DNA of 64,000 bases from Chaetomium olivaceum. Lineage: Eukaryota; Ascomycota; Sordariomycetes; Sordariales; Chaetomiaceae. The position numbers were made by a program, and so were the translations under genes. How positions within the stretch are numbered: the first letter of the stretch is position 1; every line of letters begins with the position of its first letter. The stretch is taken from the NCBI GenBank assembly GCA_039881045.1, contig JAYWVB010000027.1, positions 310,001 to 374,000 on the forward strand. Reading direction: 5' to 3'. Below, piece by piece: positions 44,625 through 54,798 of this stretch. The notes beneath the pieces were generated by a model that did no database searches, was not told where the DNA came from, and was given only the letters and a program-made list of their open reading frames with translations.

Positions 44625-44945
44625 TGGGTAGCCCGGCGGTTAGGCGGTGGCCCTCGGCCCACGGGCCAGCACATAATTCAACTTGCCAGAAGTACCCGGA
44701 CTTAAGGGAGGCTATAGGTTCGAATCATGATGCGACCCCGGGGTTTTCTGGGAGGTACTGGGACGCCAGTAGAGTCCTCCAACATCAGAACTTACGCAGC
44801 CCGCATCGGCCCGACGGGGTATCACCGGGCTGGCAAGAACTGGGCACACGGAGTAAACCCTCCCCAAGGGAGAAGGTTTCGTAGCCGGCTACCTCCCTGA
44901 GGGGGGCTAGCCGGTGAGCTTTTGCTTCGAGGTCCTCGGTTCAAT
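44625..44945. repeat. structured, possibly tRNA-derived SINE-like element
   Basis: This stretch is dense in inverted repeats. GCCCTCGGCCCACGGGC is at about 44652. A long hairpin at 44885-44914 has stem CCGGCTA / TAGCCGG, continued by CCTCCC / GGGGGG. The left end (GGTAGCCCGGCGGTTAGGCGG) resembles a tRNA 5' half. T-loop-like strings GGTTCGAATC (about 44718) and GGTTCAATTC (about 44938) occur, but no tRNA folds. It lies beside the APH pseudogene. A mobile SINE-type origin is inference and no second copy is in the window. Confidence 0.3.
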
Positions 44946-44949
44946 TCAA

Positions 44950-45870
44950 CTGGAAATGCTGGCGTCTTGATTTTCTCAACGAAGTCCTTGAGGAAATTGA
45001 ATTCTCATGTACGAAAAGCACTAGGCAGATCAGAAACACAACTTCCAGAGCTCCCTCTTTATCCCCAGCTCGTACGCAAAGTCCCCAAACTAGTCTAAAC
45101 ACAGCATGAACCATCCTCAACCACCGGTGTTGGAACTCGGCCACAAAGAGCGCCCTGGTATAATCCCAATACTCCGGAAACCGCCCAGCATTTCCCCAGT
45201 CAATAACCCCGTAAGTCGCCCATGGTCATCTACAAGCACATTCCCCAGGTTCAGATCGCCATGAACACCATCTCATGCCCACCGCGATGGACCACCTCCG
45301 GCAGCGCTTCACGCAAAGTATCAATGAAATCATCCTCGCTCAGGAACGGCCCTGCACCCTCCCCTCGTGCTTCATCATAATTCAGCGCCGCACTCATTCG
45401 AGAGTCAAAGCAGGGCCCGCCAACAGCATTGGAAATGGCATACTTCCGGACCACAGGCCTAGGAACCGCGCGTAGCGCCACCATATATATGTCGACGCAA
45501 GTCGTGAACTAGTAGTGTAGCAGTGTCTTTCGTCGCTCATAATAGAGTCGGGAACCGACCGAGTTTATGCCCCGGGGATTGGGGTAGTCAGGAGGTATGT
45601 AGGTATGGGTCGAGTCAGAGACCAAATCGAAGGCTCGGGGAACGGGCATGTTCGTGTGGCGGCGCACCAGCTCGAATGCTGCGTGCTCGTTGACCAGGCC
45701 GTCGCGCTCGGCGGGGTACAACATGCAATGGGCTGAATAGGTATGTGATACATACACTGATTGCAGTGTCTTCCGCTGCAAGTTTTACCCTTGGAGAGGA
45801 TGGGCACGACGACCAAAGGGTCCCGAAATGAACCCGAAATTCCCGTGATGAAGCACTTGCCGCCATCTAT
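44950..45870 (-). pseudogene. Decayed APH-family (aminoglycoside/choline kinase-like) phosphotransferase
   Basis: Fungal APH-like proteins are kinase-fold enzymes of mostly unknown substrate, often in expanded families. Pieces appear in order on the minus strand: NEHAAFELVRRHTNMPVPRAFDLVSDS (about 45705-45625), then a broken stretch, AIPRP-like sequence and ISNAVGGPCFDSRM, then GPFLSEDDFIDTLREALPEVVHRGGHEMVF (about 45365-45255). The catalytic loop follows as GDLNLGNVLVDD and VIDWGNAG-like sequence in other frames. The last piece, AEFQHRWLRMVHAVF, is at about 45144-45100. At least three frame changes and stops separate these pieces, including one directly at the HGDL catalytic motif. The N-terminal lobe is mostly missing. 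The decay here is distributed, so this looks like a true pseudogene, unlike the single-base breaks elsewhere. Confidence 0.8.
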
Positions 45871-46777
45871 CCCTCTTTGTGACCTTTGGTCACGACGTTT
45901 CTCTCGGATGCTTCGTATACAACATCACGAACAACTTGCTCCCCAGTCAGCTTGACAACCCATGCGGTAAATGAAGGCTTTCTGAATGGGCATTTTACAA
46001 ATAGCAATAGTACGTTTCCAACCCGCTAGAAATGCTCTGATATTGAGTTCGGATGTGTTGGTGCCACGAGACAATCGCATGCGTAGAAAGGCTGCAGCCC
46101 AGTCACGATCAAAGCAGTCGTTTATAAAAGTCTCAAGAAGTGGTCCGTCTGGGTGTTGAGGCCGGATTGGCGAATAGCTGCAAGCGCAAATCCGTAGTCG
46201 CTTAATGGTTCGGCCATTAATGATGCGGCTGCACTGTAGATCCGCTAGTGTTAAGGTCCAGTCCATGGGTGATGGGCGCGTGACGGATGAGGCGGTGAGG
46301 ACAAAGAAGGCAGACAGTTCAAGCCGGGCCGAGATTTCGGCCAACCTCCTCGGCACATTCTCCCGGATCTCAGAGGCACCAACCGAGTACGAGAAAGTCA
46401 TGCAAGTGTGTGTACTAGGTTTAAATATAAGTCTCGACTTCTGATCTGGCTGTTCCACAACCGTCAATCTAATTCGGCTCAGCCAAATGTCGGGTTTCCC
46501 ACTGCCCGAGTGCAAGGCGACCGCCGTTCTCGGGACATAGAGGTGACTGTATGCACCCCATCTCTCTCGTATCAGATCAAATCAATGATCATACTAGGTA
46601 TCCCGCCCCAGCTTCTCCGGTGTCCTGTTCGTCCACTTTGTCTACTTCCGGCGCCTGCCGAATGTGTGTTCCCCCCCAAGCCCAGTTCATCCATGAAAGT
46701 TCATCCCTCATAAAACGTGGTCATCATATTCCCCGGCCCGCCCCAGGCGCACCACCACAAGACAGCTAGCCACGACT
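45871..46777. other. intergenic, no intact gene
   Basis: A 196-codon open frame on the minus strand (45925-46515) has no recognisable domain. It could be an upstream remnant of the same degraded locus or chance. Nothing else is supported. Confidence 0.3.
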
Positions 46778-48796
46778 TCACACCCTACTTACCCTCCTTT
46801 CCGTCTGCCCATCCCCGCCATTCCTAAGTAGCTGCCTCAGACTGCCTTCAGCATGACTGCCCACACCAACACCACGGACGGTAGAACCCTGCTGCGCCTG
46901 CCCCGCCCGCCAGGGTATCCACGCGCCCCACGACGAATAGCCCCCGCGCCCAACACCACCACCCCCAGCGGCAGCAGCAGCAGCAGTAGCAACAGAGGGA
47001 AACTCCTGTTGCTGATGATGGAGGTGCGCCGCATGGCCACTCCTCTCACCTACACTAGCCACGGACCCCCTCCGCGAAGTCCTCACACCCAGATGACTTC
47101 CCGAAGTCTGGGGCTGGGCGGGCTCGCTGAGCAGGGCCGACGCGGCCTTGACCCCTGTTTCCTCGTCCTCCTTCCTTTTCCGTGTCTTCTTGTTGTTCTT
47201 GCCGTGTTGATCCGACGAGGATGGTGACGATGAGGTCTTCGCGGCCGCGCTGCGGCCGTTGCGGGTGTCCATGATGGCGGTGGCGAAGGAGGCGGACTTT
47301 TTGCGGGCTAATTTGTTGGTGGCGTCGACGGTGGTGGAGGCTAGGCTTGGGTCCTGGTGCTGTTGTGATGGTTGTCCTAGAGGGATATCCGCGTTACTGC
47401 CGCTGTTTCCGGTCGACACTGCTGCCGATGACGCCGATGCGCTGGGGTTATCCCATGTTTTCCTAGCTGCTCTCCCTCGCACCTCACCAACTAGCTCAGC
47501 CGCGGACTTTTTCTTGGACTTGTCCTCTTCGGACGACCGGCTTGAGGACATGATGGTCTCCAGGGTACCGTAGGCGGCACTCCGCCGCTTAGCGCCTCCG
47601 TTCCTTCTCCTGGACATAGAGGATCGGGCGGCGTTTTCATCGTCCGAGGTGATGGCTTGTAAGGTCGGGCCGGCAATACCGTGGCCGTGGCTTTGGCTGC
47701 GGCTGTGACTATGGCCTTTCCGGGTCCGTGGGACAGATGAAGGAGGTGCGCCTGACGTGAACGAAGAACCAGAACCGTGGGGCGCCACATGGACCTCGTA
47801 CTGGTTGCTGAGCGAGTACCTCGAGCGTGCGCATATCTCGGCTATACGATCCAAATCCGCCCCGATGTTGTTGTCGCTTCCGCGGGTCTCTAGATCAGCC
47901 ATGAAGCTTTTGAAAGAGAAGGCTTCCAATGGGGGGAGCTTCGGCTCCTCCGGCTCCTGGCGTGAGGATAAGGGCCATGGCCATGGCAAGGGTAGTTTGC
48001 TGGTAGTGGTGGTAGAGGTGGTAGTGCTGGTGGCCTTCTTGGCCTTGTAGGGTCGAGGCATGTTCACTCCTTGAGCATTGCCCCCGTAGGTCTCTATGTT
48101 GAGTGTGTGTGTGCCGGAACTAGAACTGCTGGTGGTACCGACACCAACGTCGCTCAGTGTGGGCTGGATGGGTCGACCTGGCCCACCGCTTCCTGGTGTC
48201 GAGGCTGACGGTAAGGGGACGCGCCTGGAAACCCCTCGGCTGCTGCTCGGAGGCCTGTGCTGCCGTGACTTGGTGCTACGAGAGCCTTGGGACGGCGGGG
48301 GTCCGCTGTAAGTACGCACGAGGACGGGTTGTGAGTAAGTGCTGCTCCGGGCAACAGAGGCCTCGGGGGCGTAGCCGTGGCGCCGGACTGCCGACGGGTA
48401 CTTGCTGTTCAGCTTCTGCAAGGCGGATGTGTGATTAGCGTTGGCGGGATCCGTGACCGGAACGGGTCTGCCTTCAGCAGTAGAGGCGGCGAGCGATGCT
48501 GACGGAACCTTGCTGCGCTGGAAGAAGATGGGCGGGAACGAGACGGGGAAGGAGGTCCGCCTCGGCTTAGACGGGTCCTCAGGAGGTGACCCGGTCGAGG
48601 AGGACGGAGGGTTGGAGGACGAAGAAGGGGAGGGCCCATGGATATGAAGAGTGGGACCAGGGGGTGGCGAGCTGTCGTCTTGGTCCCCGCGGCGGCATGA
48701 AGAGGCCGGCTCTGCGTTGGCAACGTCCGCAGCATCGACATCTGCAGACTCGGAGGCCATCGGGCGAGGGGCGGGTGGCTTATTGGATATATACAT
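46778..48796 (-). CDS. Ser-rich, largely disordered fungal protein of unknown function
   Basis: 672 residues from the ATG at 48796 (MYISNKPPAPRPMASES). Most of it is Ser/Pro/Thr- and basic low complexity. One ordered-looking block stands out at about residues 285-345: SFKSFMADLETRGSDNNI, then DLDRIAEICARSRYSLSNQY and EVHVAPHGSG. It reads as the conserved core; the rest looks like a phosphoregulated tail (RRR/KKK clusters, SRRRNGGAKRRS). No enzymatic motif is present. The frame is open further upstream to 49090, but that sequence is leucine-repeat and Pro-rich without conservation-like features. The stop (TGA at 46780-46778) comes 6 nt after a perfect GTAAGT, so a downstream exon is possible. 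The function is unknown. Confidence 0.65.
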   Translation of the reverse strand: MYISNKPPAPRPMASESADVDAADVANAEPASSCRRGDQDDSSPPPGPTLHIHGPSPSSSSNPPSSSTGSPPEDPSKPRRTSFPVSFPPIFFQRSKVPSASLAASTAEGRPVPVTDPANANHTSALQKLNSKYPSAVRRHGYAPEASVARSSTYSQPVLVRTYSGPPPSQGSRSTKSRQHRPPSSSRGVSRRVPLPSASTPGSGGPGRPIQPTLSDVGVGTTSSSSSGTHTLNIETYGGNAQGVNMPRPYKAKKATSTTTSTTTTSKLPLPWPWPLSSRQEPEEPKLPPLEAFSFKSFMADLETRGSDNNIGADLDRIAEICARSRYSLSNQYEVHVAPHGSGSSFTSGAPPSSVPRTRKGHSHSRSQSHGHGIAGPTLQAITSDDENAARSSMSRRRNGGAKRRSAAYGTLETIMSSSRSSEEDKSKKKSAAELVGEVRGRAARKTWDNPSASASSAAVSTGNSGSNADIPLGQPSQQHQDPSLASTTVDATNKLARKKSASFATAIMDTRNGRSAAAKTSSSPSSSDQHGKNNKKTRKRKEDEETGVKAASALLSEPAQPQTSGSHLGVRTSRRGSVASVGERSGHAAHLHHQQQEFPSVATAAAAAAGGGGVGRGGYSSWGAWIPWRAGQAQQGSTVRGVGVGSHAEGSLRQLLRNGGDGQTERRVSRV

Positions 48797-50154
48797 GGTA
48801 AGCGGGCGAGGCCGATGCAGCATAGACAAGCAGCACGGGTAGGGGTCGCACCATGCAGACGTGTCGTGGTAGCAATCGGAGGTGGAGGAAGAGGAATCAG
48901 CAACAGTAGGGCTCAGCAATACGCGGTTCGAGCGGGCAATAGCGATGACCCGTGAGACCCGGACGACGGGCAGAGGCGTCAAGGGGCCCCGTTGAGGGTC
49001 AGTGCAGTGGGTCAATGGACGGAGACGACGTGTTCGCGGACACGGACGGTACGAGGACGGCAGTAGAAGCAGCAGCAGCAGTAGCGGCAACGGCAGCGAC
49101 AGCGGTAGCAGTAGGAGCAGGATCAGCCAGGCGTGGGCGGCATGCTAGTTCCTGGCTGTGTTGTGTGTGTATCGAGCCGGCGGCGTTTGATGTCGGGGGG
49201 GGGGGGGGGGCGTTGACGTGGTTGTCTGGTTATGGACCACCAACTCGGTTCCACTGATTGTGCCTGCGTCCTGCGTCCTGCGTCTCGCGTCCCGCAGTTC
49301 CCAAAAATGTGTTGTGTTGCGGGTTTTGGTGCACCGTTCGTCTCAAACTCTCAGCAATTATCTGCCCCCCGGACCACCTGGTTCCCCCCTCGTCTGCGCA
49401 GCTCAAATTTTCTCGATTGGCGATTTGATGATTCGATTCGATCGCTAAAGGATAATGTCGCCCGCATGCGCATTGCAATCGTCAGATTGGCGGGTGCACA
49501 ATCTCCGCCCCGGGTCTGCTGTGTCTATTCCGTCACGTCCTTCCAGGCTATCGTGACTGGTTGGTAGATCAGAGAGAACACAGAGTTTGGAACCGCCGCC
49601 ATTGGCCGACAACAACTCGCGTTCTGCAGGCAGGCGTGGCTGTCGTTCAGAGGCCTGGTTGCAGGCAACTTGCAGTGAACGAGCAGGGGTCTGGGGGCGG
49701 GACCAAATGACCCACCACAGCTTTCCCCGCCAAGTGCTGCTTGGGACGGACCTGGGCATTTGTGCATTTTAACTTCTTCCAGAACCAACCTCACCACTTC
49801 TCTGGGCGAGCAGGGTAACGAGAGGGATGTCTGCCGGCCTTCCTGCTTCAAACCCGTTCTCTCAATTTGAAACAAGCGCCACGCCCTCGACCTCGGATCC
49901 CTGCATATTCGGGAAAATAGCAGTCCTCATGCCATCTGGCTGGGTTTTCATCTGATGCATTCGATAATCAACAACCGAATGTTGCCGTCTAATTTAGGTA
50001 CTGTACTTGGGGTTGTTGTTTCTCCTTCACCTCATAGTATCGTATATACTGTTTTCGTGCCCTTACTACTTTCTCCATCGCATGCAGGAATTCCACCCCT
50101 CATCGGCCATCAGCCATCAGCTTCTCACCATGACAAGCCAACGGCGTCCAGCCC
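48797..50154. other. intergenic with poly-G tract
   Basis: Promoter and 5' UTR of the 46778-48796 gene on the left, 3' flank of the Pmp3-type gene on the right. It carries a GCA/GCAGTA-type microsatellite at about 49058-49130 and a 16-nt G run at 49195-49210. No gene is supported. Confidence 0.4.
49195..49210 (+). repeat. 16-nt poly-G run
   Basis: Sixteen consecutive G on the + strand, about 400 nt upstream of the minus-strand gene start. The exact length is unreliable in most sequencing chemistries. Confidence 0.9.
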
Positions 50155-50571
50155 TCATATCCGCCCGTACGGGGTGGCACCGCCCGTCTGCACCTTGTTG
50201 CTGAATATAAAGGGCATCCGCTTGGCGTGTATGGCCCGAGGCCCGTACCTGTCCCGCCGGTTGAAGTAGACACCAATGAGGTATAAGGCATGAGCGACCC
50301 CAGGGAACCAGCTGCGAGTGTCAAGTCAGCGTGGTTAGCTTGAAGAATCTCTTTGCTCCTTGACAAGGGTGAGACACGGACATCCAGATAGTAAGGAGTA
50401 TGTTTATAAGCAAGTCTGGGCCGCAACCAGCGAGGAGGAAGACTGAAAGCGGAGGGACTGTGGCCCGTTAGTGTGGGCTCGGGTGTGCTGCATGCTGGGA
50501 GGCGAGCAGGGGTCTAAAGACTAACAGAGGAAGCTGAGGAGCGTTATCAGGATTCCTGCGGCACCGTCCAT
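50155..50571 (-). CDS. Pmp3/UPF0057 small plasma-membrane proteolipid
   Basis: A small hydrophobic protein of the Pmp3 family, which helps control plasma-membrane potential and salt tolerance in yeast. Three exons on the minus strand: 50571-50526, 50457-50382 and 50311-50155, giving 92 residues. It starts MDGAAGILITLLSFLFPPLSVF. Family hallmarks follow: the first membrane span, AGCGPDLLINILLT, a second span with WFPGVAHALYLIGVY, and NRRDRYG. A 30-residue polar tail (IHAKRMPFIFSNKVQTGG) is longer than in yeast Pmp3 but usual for filamentous fungi. Intron 1 (50525-50458) has a GTTAGT donor and CTAAC branch. Intron 2 (50381-50312) needs a weak GTCCGT donor, which gives TIWIWFPG across the junction. 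None of the exons is long, so it is easily missed. Confidence 0.82.
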
Positions 50572-52664
50572 CTTGTTTGTTCGATTTTTGGCGGCCATTC
50601 TGTTGTTTATGTTGTTTGTTGGAAGAGTAATGTTCTAGTCATTGATTTTCCCAACCGGCTTGAAGCTGCCGTTGCCTTAATGCTCATCTTTGAATCCTCA
50701 TCCTCATGAAGGGCAAGTGCGATGACGTAGTTGGTGCACGGGCCAGCCACGCATCGCGGTCCGGCACATTTCCATTTCAACGCACCTCCCTTGAGGTTTC
50801 AAGAGTGGTTCATCCCGTCCTGCGTCTAAGATACCCCCTTATATGCGAGCGTGGTTCTGTAACGTAAACAGGGCAAGGAAAGAATAATTGTCATCGGACT
50901 CGGATGTGACTTCAAAGAAAGCATGGTTGGGGATGGGGAAGTGAGTGGACGTTTAAACATGAACAACTCGAAAAACCAGCTGTGGAATCTCATCAAATTT
51001 GGACGAGCAAGCTCCGTCCAATCGATCACTAACCAGCTTCTCGTAAGGGGCTTTTATTACGCTGATATCACCATATTTCTGTACATGAGTATAACTCCCT
51101 TCCTACAGTTAGCCACCTTGTCGTGGCAGCCACACCTGCGCCCCACCGCCAACTTCCAATCCCAACCTGAAGGGTCGCAGTTCTCTCGGATGCACTTCCG
51201 GCGCTGGGATGCAGCCCCACGCGGAGGGAAGGATGCCTCGCCCCGACAAAGGGGCAACGGTGTTGCAGCCAGATTGACATACTGACATGAAAACATGGAT
51301 TATGAATCATTTTCAATAGCTTTCGCTTGGCAAGTTCCGACACAGTTGTTGTTCGTGCACTGAACGGGCCGGTTTCGACTGATCCCTTTGCTGGTGCATG
51401 TATAGAGTAGAGCGCCTCGACGTGTGGATATCCGCCGATGATTCCCCAGTCATCCGAGCGCTGACCAGTGTTGGGAAACAGACAATTGTTGAGACGAGTC
51501 GGTGATGGGATTCACTGTGCAAGAACGTCCATTCGAAGGTCAAGTTATCCAATGGGTGACATGGATGTCAAGAAAAGGTGGGACAGAAAGTGGAAAGCCC
51601 CTGATACCGGATATCGAATGGTACTGAATGCCTCGGCGGGCTCGGCAAAGGACGTGTTCAATATACTCTCCCATTGGTAATCAAAGTTTCAGCTGAGCAG
51701 ACGCCATATCCTTCACGGTTAGTAGCAGGTTTGCTGTTCGCAGACTGCACCAACCTGCAGTCATAATCGTTCTTGAGAGCTCCCGTAAAGTGGCGCACGG
51801 GCCACATACTGCGCTTATCCTCCGGCCGGCACCCACCGGCCGCAACGGGAGACGGCGCAGCAATGACATGGTGAAAGTCTGCAGTAATAAAAAAAAACCG
51901 TCGCGGCCTAGGGGACTTGGTCGGGTTGAGAACAGTAAGGTAAGGTGCCCAGCAAAAACCAAAACTTGCAGCACTGCTAGAGCCGATCGCCGGCGGTACG
52001 GAGTCCTCTTCTCTCGGATCAGTAAGACCAATTGTTCAGGATGGAGATGCGGCCGGCCCAGCGACCACTGAGTGGGCAGTTGAATGGAAGCAGTCCACCT
52101 CAAACTTGCCTGCCATTTTTTCCCTCTTGCGCGTCTCCTCACCTTACGGTTTCCCCTTTCCGCCCTCCGCCCTCCGCCCTCCACATCACTCTCGTCTTCC
52201 TTCTGTCTCCACCCTTTCTCCTAGCCCTCGAGAAAGGGGCGTGAGCTTCAATCAACAACCTCTTCAAGGACCCGTGCACCGAATCTGGTCTGTGTGGTTG
52301 TGGGAGCCTTGCATTTTTATTCGTTGTTCTGCACAGTCTGCTCCTGCCGCAGGTACGAAGCTAGGACTCGGACCGTGCTCAGCTCCGCAATTCCCTTGCT
52401 AGGTTGGTTGTCAGGGTGGACTCGGTAAACCGTGGACCTTTCCTGCTTCATTTTCCCGAAAACCCGCTGTTTGCTGCGGACGTCCACCGGGCGACAAAAG
52501 GTATGCGCTACCGCCGACACCGCTGTTGAAATCCCCGACTCGGTTTGGCTAACACGCGTTTTGCCCATTGCCAGGCAGCATCTTCGGATAGCCGCATCAT
52601 CTACCCTTCGACCCTCAAAACGAGTTCGGCCCTCGAACTCGACCGCTGCTCCGAACACGCAGCC
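50572..52664. other. intergenic between divergent genes
   Basis: A 2.1-kb promoter-type region. The part just before 52665 is pyrimidine-rich (CCGCCCTCCGCCCTCCGCCCTCC near 52160), a common fungal leader feature. No gene, tRNA or transposon was seen. Confidence 0.4.
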
Positions 52665-54798
52665 ATGGCGACTCAACAGAACCCTCCCTTCAAAGTCGAC
52701 CGATATGTCGTCGTCCACGTAGCTACTACCTGCGATGAACACGGTGTCTACGTAACCAAGGACTCGGCCGAGGTCATTGAGCTTGGTTGGATCCTGCTGG
52801 ACGCAAACACGCTGGATGAGGTGGGCCAAGCCAACCCCTGAAAATTCAAAAGAACCTGTCCCTTTCTAACCAGCTCTTGATCGCAGCTTCACCGCGAGAG
52901 CGTCCTCGTCAAGCCCGTCAACACCCCCATCACTCCCCTCTGCAGTGAGTCCTGGTTTGCCCCTGCCACAACCGAGGTTTCCTCAAGACCCAATTCGCCT
53001 TCCTGCTCTACACCGACCTCTCGTTGCTGACCAATTTCTTCTGCCAGCGAGCTTGACCACCCTCACCTGGGAACATGTTCGGAATGCCGGCACCTTCCGA
53101 GACGCCGTCAACCGCTTTGATGCCTTCGCTTCCGAACACCTGACCTCGCAGAACCTCGACTTCGTCTTCGTCACGCTGGAGGCCTGGGACCTGCGTGTGC
53201 AGCTGCCCCGTGAGGCCCGGGACAAATCCGTTGTGCTTCCCCCCTATTTGCAACATTCCCGGGCCTTTGAGCTCCGTACCGAATACCAGCGGTGGCAGCA
53301 GCACCACCCCGAGTCACTGCCCTTCGGGCCCTCGTCGTTGGCCAATATCTGCGCCGCCCTGGAGGTCGAGGCCGTCCAAACCAGTGCCCCCATCAAGCAC
53401 AACCTGCCCTTCCACCTGCAGGCCCTGGCGCCGGCGTCGCCACGCCGTGCTATGGAGGAAGCTGTGACTCTTGCCCGCGTACTCCGTAGTTTGATCCGGA
53501 AGTCGCAGCCGCCGCATGAGCATCCGGATGTGCTGACTAGGCCCATGGATGCCCGTGCCGACGTCCGCGCTTTCCTTTCGGAGCGCAGCAAGGTTCTGCA
53601 TATGTCCGGGCTGCCGCACGACACTACCCAATCGGAGCTCGAGAGCTGGTTCACCCAGTTCGGTGGCCGTCCTATTGCCTTCTGGACTCTGCGCACGCCG
53701 GAGCAGCACAAGCCGACCGGCACCGGCTTCGCTGTCTTTTCATCCCACGAAGAGGTTAGACTTCCCTTACCTTCAATGACTCGTTACGCTCTCCCCTGGG
53801 TGTGTCGAACGCCAGTAGCAAGTCAAACCACTAACTGTATTTAGGCTGCCGAGAGCCTGTGCATGAACGGGCGTGCCCTGAATGAAAAGGCGATCGAGGT
53901 GTCCCCGTCATCTAGTAGAGTCCTGGACCGGGCCGCCGAGATTCTCACTCCCTTCCCGCCGAGCAAGAACAGACCTCGCCCGGGTGACTGGACCTGCCCG
54001 TCTTGCGGCTTTTCCAACTTCCAGCGCCGCACCGCCTGCTTCCGTTGCTCGTACCCTGCCGTCACTCCGGGGCCCGCTGGCGAGATGGGCTATGGCTACG
54101 GCTATGCGCCTCCGGCCATGATGCCTCCTCCTCCTCACATGGGTCACCACGGTCATGGTGGTGGTGGTGGCCACGGCCGCATGGGCGGCTCTGGCGTTGT
54201 TCCTTTCCGCGCCGGTGACTGGAAGTGTGGTAACGAGGTCTGTGGCTACCACAACTTCGCTAAGAACGTTTGCTGCCTCCGTTGTGGAGCCAGCCGTGCT
54301 GGCGCTGCTGTGGTTGCCGACTCGGGCTACCCTTCCCCCATGGACGCCCCTTCGTCGTACGGCATGGGACAAGGTTCAATGGGCGGTAACCCCGGACCCG
54401 GACCGGGACCCGGCCCTGGCCCTGGCCCCTTCGGTTCTGGTGCCGGTGGTTTCAGCTCTGGTGCCGGATATAGTCAGCACTTTGGCGGCCCCCCGAGCAC
54501 CTACGCTCTGCCGTCCGGTCTGGGCGGTGGTGCTGCGCCTTACCCTCCCCTCAACACCCACTTCGGCCCTGCTCCGGGCTCTCACTCCGCCGGAGCTTTT
54601 GACAGCCGCGCGGCGGAGGCCGCTTTCCAGTCCGCGGGCAACGGCCCCGCATCTGCTGGTCCTAACAACAACTTCTACTCGCAGGGTGAGAGCGACCCGT
54701 TTGCTTTCCTGTCGTCGGGTATCGGTAGCCTCTCGGTTAGCAACCAGGATGCCCGCCAGAATGGCGGTGGCGCACCCCAGAGCAAGTCGCCCGCATAA
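52665..54798 (+). CDS. Nrp1-like RNA-binding protein: degenerate DEDD exonuclease fold, RRM and two RanBP2 zinc fingers
   Basis: Likely cytoplasmic mRNA-binding protein related to yeast Nrp1. Four exons: 52665-52820, 52887-52944, 53048-53754 and 53845-54798, with GT-AG introns of 66, 103 and 90 nt, giving 624 residues and no frame defect. Residues 1-220 have the layout of an ERI1-type 3'-5' exonuclease (IELGWILLD, VNTPITPLC, TLTWEHVRNAGTF). The first acidic motif, normally DFEATC, is HVATTC here, and the later WDL motif lacks its acidic partner, so catalysis is probably lost. An RRM follows (VLHMSGLPHDTTQSEL..., GTGFAVFSS). Two RanBP2-type fingers follow: GDWTCPSCGFSNFQRRTACFRC and GDWKCGNEVCGYHNFAKNVCCLRC. 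A Gly/Pro-rich tail ends QSKSPA. The ATG at 52665 has a CAGCCATGG context. Confidence 0.87.

Noticed and set aside
45925..46515. 196-codon minus-strand frame upstream of the APH pseudogene
   Set aside because: No similarity to the APH N-lobe and no other domain seen. Left as unresolved intergenic sequence.
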